Assembly: GCA_002155895.1 (NCBI GenBank)
Contig: MUMD01000031.1
Location: 1 to 44,970 of the forward strand
Reading direction: 5' to 3'
DNA from: Streptomyces rochei
GTDB lineage: Bacteria; Actinomycetota; Actinomycetes; Streptomycetales; Streptomycetaceae
DNA: 44,970 bases
Shown here: positions 1 through 9,384 of the stretch, piece by piece
Layout of the letters: every line of letters begins with the position of its first letter
Position numbering within the stretch: position 1 is the stretch's first letter
Position numbers and translations under genes: made by a program
The notes under the pieces: model-generated
The model's input: the letters and a program-made list of their open reading frames with translations, nothing else
Databases searched by the model: none
What the model was told of the DNA's origin: nothing

Positions 1-65
1 CAGACTGTCATTCGTGCCGCGTCCGCGCGCCCTGTGGTGCGCACCGCGGCACGAATGACAGTCTG
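1..65. repeat. Perfect 21-bp inverted repeat upstream of the first gene
   Basis: Bases 1-21 and 45-65 are exact reverse complements, with a 23-base spacer. The right arm ends one base before the GAGG of the Shine-Dalgarno sequence of the gene at 71, so in RNA the hairpin would lie against the ribosome site. The left arm starts at the window edge, so its outer limit cannot be seen. It could be a terminator of an upstream gene, an attenuator, an operator or the end of a small mobile element. The symmetry is certain; the role is not. Confidence 0.85.
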
Positions 66-70
66 GAGGT

Positions 71-478
71 ATGAACATCCCCTTCCTCGGCAGACGGCGT
101 GAAGAGCCCCGGGCTCACGACGCCGAGGGCATCGGTGATCTGCTGGCCGACTGCGACCTGCTGCGTTCACAGGCGATGGAGGAGGGTGTGCGCCTCGACG
201 ACTCCGCGGTCTCCCTGGAGCGGCTGGACCAGATGCTGCCGCGCTGGCGCGGCGACGAGGAGATCCTGGACTGGCTCGGCAACGACGCGGGTCTGTACCT
301 CGGCACCGTGATCGTGCGCACCGTGCCCGGCGCGGCCTGGTCCATCCGGTCCGACGGACAGCCCGTCGTCCGGCTGGCCACCGGCCGGGAGTTCGACGTG
401 GTGGCCTCCGGCCACGCCTGGGCGGCGGACGGCGCGCCCGAGCTCTCGCAGCTCTACGCCGAGGTCGCGGAAGCGTGA
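71..478 (+). CDS. DUF6278 family protein
   Basis: A 135-residue soluble protein without signal peptide or membrane segment, function unknown. I recognise from memory the start MNIPFLGRR and the central block WLGNDAGLYLGTVIVRTVPGAAW of a streptomycete family named DUF6278. The C-terminal half (TPV-type strand, GREFDVV, PELSQLYAEV) reads as a small alpha/beta fold. The ATG at 71 directly follows GGAGGT at 65-70, closer than usual, yet the N terminus fits the family. A perfect inverted repeat lies immediately upstream. The gene converges on the membrane protein gene at 546, with a short 7-bp stem (510-516/535-541) between them that could end both transcripts. Confidence 0.8.
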   Translation: MNIPFLGRRREEPRAHDAEGIGDLLADCDLLRSQAMEEGVRLDDSAVSLERLDQMLPRWRGDEEILDWLGNDAGLYLGTVIVRTVPGAAWSIRSDGQPVVRLATGREFDVVASGHAWAADGAPELSQLYAEVAEA

Positions 479-509
479 AGCGTCGTACCCGGGACAGCTG
501 TCGGGAAGG

Positions 510-541
510 GGCGTGCCGTCCGTACGCGTCAGCCGCACGCC
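510..541. terminator. Weak stem between convergent genes
   Basis: GGCGTGC at 510-516 pairs with GCACGCC at 535-541 across an 18-base loop, in the 67-bp gap between two convergent genes. There is no U-tract. Position suggests a weak bidirectional terminator. Confidence 0.3.
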
Positions 542-545
542 GGGC

Positions 546-1307
546 TCAGGAGGCCCGGTGGGAGGTGCGGGGCGTCGCCGCCGGCGCCGGCAGGGGACTC
601 GTCGCCGCCCGGGTCACGTCCCCGACGAGTTCGACGACGTCCGGGCCGTACGCCTGTGAGTTGACCACCTTCAGCAGCAGCACGAAGGAGTTGGTGCCGT
701 GCTTGCGCGCCAGCTTCTCGTGGTGCCGTGCCAGGTAGCGGGTGGCCGCCTGGTTGGTGATGGCACGCTGCCCGCAGAAGAGGAACGCGGGCCGCGCCTC
801 GCGCCGGTCACCGGCCGTCAGCCGGGCCAGCAGGACGTACTCGGTGACCCCCGGGTCCATGCGGTAGCGCTCCGCGCCGATCTGGAAGGCGCCCCGGTCC
901 GGACCGGGCTCGGGGTCTACGTTGACCCGCACCCCGGGCAGCATGGCCGCCATGTGGGCGACCATGCGCCGGTTGGACCCGGGCCCGCCCACGCAGAACT
1001 CCGTGCGCTCGCCGAAGCCCTGGTGGACCATGTCCTGGGTCACCACCTGCATATGGGCACCGCAGTCCTTGATCAGGGCGGCCAGCTCCAGCAGCGCGAA
1101 GACGTCGAAGCGGTGGACCGCCGGTTCGGAGGCGGCGGGGTCCCGGTTGACGACGAGCAGCGACTCGGAGCCGTCCGGCAGCCCGAAGAAGACCTGCTTG
1201 CGGCGGAGCCTGCGCTTCCACAGGTAGGTGCGGGTCAGCCAGCCCAGCGCGGCGCTGATGCCGGCGGCGACCACGCCCAGGACGATGTTGCGTACGTCGT
1301 CATTCAT
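546..1307 (-). CDS. Membrane-anchored protein of unknown function
   Basis: A 253-residue protein starting MNDDVRNIVLG. Residues about 6-24 (NIVLGVVAAGISAALGWL) form one transmembrane helix followed by a basic stretch (WKRRLRRKQ), so the roughly 220-residue remainder should lie in the cytoplasm. That part has no motif I recognise; it contains FFGLPDGSESLLVVNR and a mixed alpha/beta pattern, perhaps a nucleotide- or ligand-binding fold. The frame is open further upstream, but ATG at 1307 gives the membrane anchor at the N terminus. A TAGCAT box (complement of 1316-1321) lies 8 bases before it and there is no clear Shine-Dalgarno sequence, so the mRNA may be leaderless. It is divergent from the gamma-glutamyltransferase gene. 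Confidence 0.75.
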   Translation of the reverse strand: MNDDVRNIVLGVVAAGISAALGWLTRTYLWKRRLRRKQVFFGLPDGSESLLVVNRDPAASEPAVHRFDVFALLELAALIKDCGAHMQVVTQDMVHQGFGERTEFCVGGPGSNRRMVAHMAAMLPGVRVNVDPEPGPDRGAFQIGAERYRMDPGVTEYVLLARLTAGDRREARPAFLFCGQRAITNQAATRYLARHHEKLARKHGTNSFVLLLKVVNSQAYGPDVVELVGDVTRAATSPLPAPAATPRTSHRAS

Positions 1308-1390
1308 GGGCGCGCATGCTAGCTGGCGTCGGCGTACCGGTGTTCGACGGACCGCGTCGGAACCGTGTCGGACGTGATCCCCGGACATTC

Positions 1391-1443
1391 CTGACGCGAC
1401 CATGACGATCAACTAAGCTGCCTGAACGGCCCTTCCCTGGAGG
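1391..1443 (+). promoter_or_regulatory. Promoter and RBS of the secreted gamma-glutamyltransferase
   Basis: CTGACG (1391-1396) and TAAGCT (1414-1419) are 17 bp apart, a good fit to a housekeeping-sigma promoter. GGAGG at 1439-1443 is the ribosome site and sets the ATG at 1449, rather than the GTG at 1443, as start. Confidence 0.55.
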
Positions 1444-1448
1444 TGCGG

Positions 1449-3251
1449 ATGCGTCGCCCTGTCACACGCAATCTGACGGTCCTGGCGGTCTCGGCCGCCG
1501 TGGTGTCGGTGGGGGCGGCGGCGCCACCCGCCGCGCAGAGCAGACCCGCCGTCCCCAAGACCCCGGTCGCCGTCGGGTACGGCGGCGCGGTGGCCAGCGT
1601 CGATCCGGACGCCTCCGCCGCCGGCATCGAGGTGCTGCGCAAGGGCGGCAACGCCGTCGACGCGGCCGTCGCCACCGCCGCCGCCCTCGGCGTCACCGAG
1701 CCCTACTCCGCCGGCGTCGGCGGGGGCGGCTACTTCGTCCACTACGACGCCAAGTCCCGTACCGTGCACACGATCGACGGCCGCGAGACCGCGCCGCTGA
1801 GCGCCGACGAGAAGCTGTTCACGGAGAACGGCAAGCCCATCCCCTTCGCCGACGCCGTCAGCAGCGGCCTCGCCGTCGGCACCCCGGGCACGCCCGCCAC
1901 CTGGCAGCGGGCCCTCGACGCGTGGGGCAGCCGGAAGCTGTCCTCGGTCCTCGAGCCCGCCGTGCGCCTGGCCCGGGACGGCTTCACCGTGGACGAGACC
2001 TTCCGCTCCCAGACCGCCGCCAACGAGCAGCGGTTCCGCTACTTCCCCGACACCGCCGAGCTGTTCCTGCCCGGCGGCGAACTCCCGGTCGTCGGCTCCA
2101 CGTTCAAGAACCCGGACCTGGCACGCACGTACAAGGAGCTGGCGCGCGAGGGCGTCGACGCGCTCTACCACGGCGAACTCGGCGAGGACATCGTCGAGAC
2201 CGTGGGCGAGCCGCCCGTCGACCCGGAGTCCGGCTGGAAGGCCCGCCCCGGCGACCTGACCGCCGAGGACCTCGCGGCCTACGAGGCCGAGTTCCAGGCG
2301 CCCACCCGCACCTCGTACCGCGGCCTGAACGTCTACTCCATCGCCCCCTCGTCCTCCGGCGGCACCACGGTCGGCGAGGCCCTCAACATCCTGGAGCGCA
2401 CCGACCTCTCCCGGGCGAGCAAGGCCCGCTACCTGCACCGCTTCATCGAGGCCAGCCGCATCGCCTTCGCCGACCGCGGCCGCTGGGTGGGCGACCCGTC
2501 CTTCGAGGACGTACCCACGAAGGAGCTGCTGTCGCAGCGGTTCGCCGACTCGCGGGAGTGCCTGATCAAGGACGACGCGGTGCTCACCAGCCCCCTGGCA
2601 CCCGGTGACCCGCGCGACCCCGCCCGCTGCGCGGACAGCGGCACGGCGGCGCCCACGACGTACGAGGGCGAGAGCACCACCCACCTGACGGTGGCCGACA
2701 AGTGGGGGAACGTCGTCGCCTACACGCTCACCATCGAGCAGACCGGCGGCAGCGGCATCACCGTGCCCGGCCGGGGCTTCCTGCTCAACAACGAGCTGAC
2801 CGACTTCTCCTTCGCCCCGGGCAACCCGGCGGTCCACGACCCGAACCTGCCCGGCCCCGGCAAGCGCCCCCGGTCCTCCATCGCGCCGACGATCGTCCTG
2901 GACCAGCACCACAAGCCGGTGGTGGCCGTCGGTTCGCCCGGCGGAGCCACCATCATCACCACCGTGCTCCAGACCCTCACCGGCGTCCTCGACCGCGGCC
3001 TCCCGCTGGTCGACGCGATCGCCGCCCCGCGCGCCAGCCAGCGCAACGCCGCCCAGACCGAACTCGAACCCGGGCTCTACGACAGCGGCCTGCGGCAGGA
3101 ACTGGAGGCCATCGGGCACTCCTTCAAACGCAACCCCGAGATCGGCGCGGCGACCGGCGTGCAGCGGCTGCCGAACGGGGCCTGGCTGGCCGCCGCCGAG
3201 AAGGAACGGCGCGGCGGCGGCTCGGCGATGGTCGTCAGGCCGGTGCGCTAG
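1449..3251 (+). CDS. ggt: Gamma-glutamyltransferase, secreted
   Basis: A 600-residue Ntn-hydrolase that transfers or hydrolyses gamma-glutamyl groups, as in glutathione breakdown (EC 2.3.2.2/3.4.19.13). The N terminus is a signal peptide (basic MRRPVTRN, then a hydrophobic stretch to about residue 27), so it acts outside the membrane. GGNAVDAAVATAAALGVTEPYSAGVGGGG marks the large subunit. The autocleavage and catalytic site is the first Thr of STTHLTVADKWGNVV, near residue 410, followed by the small subunit with LLNNELTDFS and the SPGGATII oxyanion loop. Length matches the family. ATG at 1449 is preferred over GTG at 1443 because GGAGG at 1439-1443 is 5 bases from it. The gene converges on the clp gene with only 3 bases between stop codons. 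A second, cytosolic paralogue lies at 23906. Confidence 0.93.
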   Translation: MRRPVTRNLTVLAVSAAVVSVGAAAPPAAQSRPAVPKTPVAVGYGGAVASVDPDASAAGIEVLRKGGNAVDAAVATAAALGVTEPYSAGVGGGGYFVHYDAKSRTVHTIDGRETAPLSADEKLFTENGKPIPFADAVSSGLAVGTPGTPATWQRALDAWGSRKLSSVLEPAVRLARDGFTVDETFRSQTAANEQRFRYFPDTAELFLPGGELPVVGSTFKNPDLARTYKELAREGVDALYHGELGEDIVETVGEPPVDPESGWKARPGDLTAEDLAAYEAEFQAPTRTSYRGLNVYSIAPSSSGGTTVGEALNILERTDLSRASKARYLHRFIEASRIAFADRGRWVGDPSFEDVPTKELLSQRFADSRECLIKDDAVLTSPLAPGDPRDPARCADSGTAAPTTYEGESTTHLTVADKWGNVVAYTLTIEQTGGSGITVPGRGFLLNNELTDFSFAPGNPAVHDPNLPGPGKRPRSSIAPTIVLDQHHKPVVAVGSPGGATIITTVLQTLTGVLDRGLPLVDAIAAPRASQRNAAQTELEPGLYDSGLRQELEAIGHSFKRNPEIGAATGVQRLPNGAWLAAAEKERRGGGSAMVVRPVR

Positions 3252-3254
3252 GGC

Positions 3255-5783
<2,529 letters not shown>

Positions 5784-5824
5784 CGTGTACGGACCTCCGC
5801 TGCATCGCTGTCGACGTGCCGGGG

Positions 5825-5886
5825 CCGGGTAACCCGGTCGGGGCGCGGTCATGCCCAACATGACACGTTCTGTTCCGGTGGGCATG
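5825..5886 (-). promoter_or_regulatory. Inverted repeats upstream of the clpC-like gene
   Basis: Two symmetrical elements lie in the leader: CCGGGTAACCCGG (5825-5837), and CATGCCCA (5850-5857) paired with TGGGCATG (5879-5886) across 21 bases. Either could be an operator for the clp gene on the minus strand. No known stress-regulator consensus is recognised. Confidence 0.35.
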
Positions 5887-5948
5887 TCCGGGAACCCGGG
5901 GGCGGGACCCGGGCGGCGGAGGGCTTCACTCCCGGGGCCCGCGATGCC

Positions 5949-6725
5949 TCAGAGGCCGTCCCGCGACGTCAGGACGCGGGGGCCGGCGTCCGTGATCGCC
6001 ACCGTGTGCTCCACGTGCGCCGCCCGCGAGCCGTCGTTCGTCCGCAGCGTCCAGCCGTCCGGGGCGGGGTGGTAGTCGTCCCGGCCGCCGCTGATCAGCA
6101 TCGGCTCGATGGCGAGGACCATGCCGTGCCGCAGGGGGAGCCCGCGCCCGGGTCGGCCCTCGTTGGGCACCCCCGGGTCCTCGTGCATGTGCCGGCCGAT
6201 GCCGTGGCCGCCGAAGTCCTCCATGATGCCGTAGCCCGCCGACCGGCACACGGTGCCGATGGCGTGCGCGATGTCGCCGATGCGGTTGCCGACCACGGCC
6301 GCCGCGATGCCCGCGGCCAGCGCCCGTTCCGCCGTCTCGATCAGGGTCACGTCCGCCGCGCGCGGGGCGCCCACGACGAAGCTGACCGCCGAGTCGCCGG
6401 CCCAGCCGTCCAGCGTCGCCCCGCAGTCGATGGAGACGAGGTCGCCGTCGCGCAGCCGGTAGCCGTCGGGGATGCCGTGCACGATCGCGTCGTTCACCGA
6501 GGCGCAGATGACACCCGGGAAGGGCGTGGGCGCGAAGGAGGGCCGGTAGCCGAGGAACGGCGACCCGGCACCCTCCTCGCGCAGTACCTCGCGCGCCACC
6601 GCGTCCAGCTCCAGCAGGGAGACACCCACGTCCGCCGCCTTCCGTACGGCGGTCAGGGCGCGCGCGACGACCTGGCCGGCCGCGTGCATGGCGTCGATCG
6701 ATGTGTCCGTCTTCAGTTCCACCAT
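5949..6725 (-). CDS. map: Type I methionine aminopeptidase
   Basis: A 258-residue metalloprotease that removes the initiator methionine from nascent proteins (EC 3.4.11.18). All five metal ligands of the pita-bread fold are visible: Asp100 (SIDCG), Asp111 (GDSA), His174 (GGHGIG), Glu207 (AIEPM) and Glu239 (AHVEHT), plus His83 (IVHG). Length matches the short type I form without N-terminal extension. The frame is open far upstream, but homology begins at MVELKTD (ATG at 6725). No Shine-Dalgarno sequence precedes it, while TATAGT (complement of 6733-6738) ends 7 bases before it, so the transcript is probably leaderless. It is divergent from a small XRE regulator and shares its operator-like region. 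Streptomycetes usually have another map copy with the ribosomal genes; this may be a regulated second copy. Confidence 0.92.
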   Translation of the reverse strand: MVELKTDTSIDAMHAAGQVVARALTAVRKAADVGVSLLELDAVAREVLREEGAGSPFLGYRPSFAPTPFPGVICASVNDAIVHGIPDGYRLRDGDLVSIDCGATLDGWAGDSAVSFVVGAPRAADVTLIETAERALAAGIAAAVVGNRIGDIAHAIGTVCRSAGYGIMEDFGGHGIGRHMHEDPGVPNEGRPGRGLPLRHGMVLAIEPMLISGGRDDYHPAPDGWTLRTNDGSRAAHVEHTVAITDAGPRVLTSRDGL

Positions 6726-6732
6726 GCCAATT

Positions 6733-6782
6733 ACTATACCGGTATTTGAATTGGGTCCCGCACGCCGGACCGGTATTAGAAT
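6733..6782. promoter_or_regulatory. Shared divergent operator/promoter of map and the XRE gene
   Basis: The element ACCGGTATTTGAAT (6738-6751) recurs as ACCGGTATTAGAAT (6769-6782), 31 bp or about three helical turns away with one mismatch; the first copy is part of the palindrome ATACCGGTAT (6736-6745). TAGAAT (6777-6782) ends 6 bases before the XRE ATG, and TATAGT (complement of 6733-6738) ends 7 bases before the map ATG. Both start sites would then coincide with or nearly reach the start codons, and each -10 box overlaps one copy. A repressor bound here would shut both promoters; the XRE protein is the obvious candidate. Confidence 0.6.
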
Positions 6783-6788
6783 GACGCC

Positions 6789-7067
6789 ATGGTGCGCACC
6801 CCCCTGACCCCCGAAGAGCGCGAGCGCGGCGAGCGGCTCGGCCGCCTGCTCCGCGCGGCGCGCGGCGAACGGAGCATGACGGAGGTCGCCGCCGCGGCCG
6901 GCGTCTCCGCCGAGACCCTGCGCAAGATCGAGACCGGCCGTGCGCCCACCCCGGCGTTCTTCACCGTGGCCGCGCTGGCCGGCGCGCTGGGGCTGTCCAT
7001 GGACGAGCTGGTCGGCGGGTGCGAGCCCGCGGCGGCGGGCCTGAGGCTCTCGCACCCGGCCGCCTGA
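6789..7067 (+). CDS. Small XRE-family HTH regulator
   Basis: A 92-residue protein that is little more than a Cro/C1-type DNA-binding domain. The helix-turn-helix spans about residues 30-70, with TEVAAAAGVSAETLRKIETGRAPTP as positioning and recognition helices and LAGALGLSMDELV closing the five-helix fold. It has no effector domain. The start is the ATG at 6789, 6 bases after a TAGAAT -10 box, with no ribosome site, so translation is probably leaderless. Position suggests it represses itself and the divergent map gene through the repeated ACCGGTATT elements between them; this is inference. Confidence 0.85.
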   Translation: MVRTPLTPEERERGERLGRLLRAARGERSMTEVAAAAGVSAETLRKIETGRAPTPAFFTVAALAGALGLSMDELVGGCEPAAAGLRLSHPAA

Positions 7068-7105
7068 GCCGCGCGCACTCACCCACAGGAGTGCGAAACA
7101 CGATC

Positions 7106-7230
7106 GACACCGCGCCTTGACGACGATGGTCTTGGCAAGCCCCCGCGGCCAGGCTTACGTTCGTCCCTCTACGGCCGCTCTACGGGCGTAGAGGCTCTGA
7201 CGTCGTGACGTCGTGTCGAAGGAGCAGCTC
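7106..7230 (+). promoter_or_regulatory. Promoter region of the first pyrimidine-catabolism operon
   Basis: TTGGCA (7132-7137) and TACGTT (7156-7161), 18 bp apart, form a plausible promoter. Just downstream CCTCTACG (7166-7173) pairs with CGTAGAGG (7187-7194), CTCTACGG is directly repeated (7168-7175, 7178-7185), and TGACGTCG occurs twice in tandem from 7198. GACACCGCGC (7106-7115) resembles the GACACCGTGC repeats before the second operon at 10988 and 11020. AAGGAG at 7219-7224 is the ribosome site. Confidence 0.45.
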
Positions 7231-8073
7231 ATGGCCAACGTCGTACGCGCCGCTCTGGTCCAGGCCACCTGGACCGGCGACACCGAGTCCATGGTGGCGA
7301 AACACGAGGAGCACGCCCGCGAGGCCGCCAGGCGGGGCGCCCGGATCATCGGCTTCCAGGAAGTCTTCAACGCCCCCTACTTCTGCCAGGTCCAGGACCC
7401 CGAGCACTACCGCTGGGCCGAGCCCGTGCCCGACGGCCCGACCACCCGCCGTATGCAGGCCCTCGCCCGGGAGACCGGCATGGTCGTCGTCGTCCCCGTC
7501 TTCGAGGTCGAGCAGTCAGGCTTCTACTACAACACCGCGGCCGTGATCGACGCCGACGGCACCGTCCTCGGCACCTATCGCAAGCACCACATCCCGCAGG
7601 TCAAGGGCTTCTGGGAGAAGTTCTACTTCCGTCCCGGCAATCTCGGCTGGCCCGTCTTCGACACCGCCGTCGGCAAGGTCGGCGTCTACATCTGCTACGA
7701 CCGGCACTTCCCGGAGGGCTGGCGCCAACTCGGCCTCGGCGGCGCCCAGCTCGTCTACAACCCCTCCGCCACCCACCGCGGCCTCTCCGCCCACCTGTGG
7801 CGGCTGGAGCAGCCGGCGGCGGCCGTCGCCAACGAGTACTTCGTCGCCGCGATCAACCGGGTCGGCCAGGAGGAGTACGGCGACAACGACTTCTACGGCA
7901 CGTCGTACTTCGTCGACCCGCGTGGCCAGGTCGTCGGCGACGTCGCCAGTGACACCGAGGAGGAACTGGTCGTCCGCGACCTGGACTTCGACCTCATCGA
8001 GCAGGTGCGGCAGCAGTGGGCCTTCTACCGCGACCGCCGCCCCGACGCCTACGAAGGGCTGGTGCAGCCGTGA
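7231..8073 (+). CDS. Beta-ureidopropionase-type nitrilase-superfamily hydrolase (copy 1)
   Basis: A 280-residue carbon-nitrogen hydrolase, probably cleaving N-carbamoyl-beta-alanine to beta-alanine, CO2 and ammonia (EC 3.5.1.6). The catalytic triad is Glu44 (FQEVF), Lys118 (YRKHHIPQ) and Cys155 (YICYDRHFPEGW). The protein is soluble and of normal length. ATG at 7231 has AAGGAG 7 bases upstream; the GTG at 7213 lies before that site and is rejected. The stop overlaps the GTG start of the aminotransferase by four bases, so the two are translationally coupled. A second copy at 11092 is collinear with it. N-carbamoyl-D-amino acid or N-carbamoylputrescine hydrolysis are alternatives, but the neighbours (hydantoinase, omega-transaminase, PucR, NCS1 permease) favour the pyrimidine route. 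Confidence 0.88.
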   Translation: MANVVRAALVQATWTGDTESMVAKHEEHAREAARRGARIIGFQEVFNAPYFCQVQDPEHYRWAEPVPDGPTTRRMQALARETGMVVVVPVFEVEQSGFYYNTAAVIDADGTVLGTYRKHHIPQVKGFWEKFYFRPGNLGWPVFDTAVGKVGVYICYDRHFPEGWRQLGLGGAQLVYNPSATHRGLSAHLWRLEQPAAAVANEYFVAAINRVGQEEYGDNDFYGTSYFVDPRGQVVGDVASDTEEELVVRDLDFDLIEQVRQQWAFYRDRRPDAYEGLVQP

Positions 8074-9353
8074 CCAAGGACCTCTACGCCCGGCACCGCT
8101 CCGTCCTGCCCGACTGGCTCGCCCTCTACTACGAGGAGCCGCTGGAGATCACCCACGGCGAGGGCCGGCACGTCTGGGACTCCGCCGGCAACAAGTACCT
8201 CGACTTCTTCGGCGGCATCCTCACCACGATGACCGCGCACGCCCTGCCCGAGGTGACCAAGGCGGTGAGCGAGCAGGCCGGGCGGATCATCCACTCCTCG
8301 ACCCTGTACCTCAACCGGCCCATGGTCGAACTCGCCGAACGGATCGCCCGCCTCTCCTCCATCCCCGACGCCCGCGTCTTCTTCACCACCTCCGGCACCG
8401 AGGCCAACGACACCGCCCTGCTGCTCGCCACCGCCCACCGGCGCAGCAACACGATCCTGGCGATGCGCAACAGCTACCACGGCCGCAGCTTCAGCTCCGT
8501 CGGCATCACCGGCAACCGCGGCTGGTCCCCGACCTCCCTCTCCCCGCTCCAGACGCTCTACGTCCACGGCGGCGTCCGCACCCGCGGCCCCTACGCCCAC
8601 CTCGACGACCGGGACTTCATCGACGCCTGCGTCGCCGACCTGGTGGACCTCCTCGGCCACACCCGCCCGCCCGCCGCGCTGATCGCCGAACCCGTCCAGG
8701 GCGTCGGCGGCTTCACCTCCCCGCCCGACGGCCTCTACGCCGCCTTCCGCGAGGTGCTGCACGAGCGCGGCATCCTGTGGATCGCCGACGAGGTGCAGAC
8801 CGGCTGGGGCCGCACCGGCGAGCACTTCTGGGGCTGGCAGGCCCACGGCCGCAGCGGTCCGCCCGACATCGTGACCTTCGCCAAGGGCATCGGCAACGGC
8901 ATGTCGGTCGGCGGCGTCATCGCCCGCGCCGAGATCATGAACTGCCTCGACGCCAACAGCATCTCCACCTTCGGCGGCACCCAGGTCACCATGGCCTCCG
9001 GCCTCGCCAACCTCAATCACCTCCTGGAGCACGACCTCCAGGGCAACGCCCGGCGCGTCGGCGGACTGCTCATCGAACGGCTGCGGGCCGTCGCCGCCCA
9101 GGTGCCGCACGTACGGGAGGTGCGCGGGCGAGGGCTGATGATCGGCATCGAGCTGACCCGGCCCGGCACCGACGAGGCCGCCCCCGAGGCCGCGTCCACC
9201 GTCCTGGAGGAGGCCCGCGCCGGCGGGCTGCTCGTCGGCAAGGGCGGCGGCCACAGCACCAGCGTCCTGCGGATCGCGCCGCCGATGTCCCTCACCGTCG
9301 CGGAGGCCGAGGAGGGCGCCGCGATCCTGGAGCGCGCCCTGCGGAGCATCTGA
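8070..9353 (+). CDS. Class III aminotransferase, probably beta-alanine (omega-amino acid) transaminase
   Basis: A 427-residue PLP enzyme of fold type I, AGXT2-like. The Schiff-base lysine is Lys272 (DIVTFAKGIGNGMS). EPVQGVGGF and IADEVQTGWGRTGEHFWGW, holding the PLP-ring aspartate, and TTSGTEANDTAL, binding phosphate, are intact. In this setting it would move the amino group of beta-alanine or 3-aminoisobutyrate to pyruvate or glyoxylate, giving malonate (methylmalonate) semialdehyde. The start is the GTG at 8070 inside the stop of the hydrolase gene (GTGA overlap); an upstream in-frame start would overlap much more. No semialdehyde dehydrogenase is encoded nearby, so that last step must be elsewhere. 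Confidence 0.87.
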   Translation: MTKDLYARHRSVLPDWLALYYEEPLEITHGEGRHVWDSAGNKYLDFFGGILTTMTAHALPEVTKAVSEQAGRIIHSSTLYLNRPMVELAERIARLSSIPDARVFFTTSGTEANDTALLLATAHRRSNTILAMRNSYHGRSFSSVGITGNRGWSPTSLSPLQTLYVHGGVRTRGPYAHLDDRDFIDACVADLVDLLGHTRPPAALIAEPVQGVGGFTSPPDGLYAAFREVLHERGILWIADEVQTGWGRTGEHFWGWQAHGRSGPPDIVTFAKGIGNGMSVGGVIARAEIMNCLDANSISTFGGTQVTMASGLANLNHLLEHDLQGNARRVGGLLIERLRAVAAQVPHVREVRGRGLMIGIELTRPGTDEAAPEAASTVLEEARAGGLLVGKGGGHSTSVLRIAPPMSLTVAEAEEGAAILERALRSI

Positions 9354-9384
9354 CAGCAGCGTCCCGAGCAGAGGAAACGCCGCC

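Noticed and set aside
5784-5948. HspR (HAIR) or CIRCE heat-shock element before the clp gene
   Set aside because: No CTTGAGT-N7-ACTCAAG or TTAGCACTC-N9 pattern is present; only unrelated dyads.
7166-7194. Riboswitch or attenuator in the leader of the first pyrimidine operon
   Set aside because: A single 8-bp stem, with no conserved aptamer features or alternative pairing that I can see.
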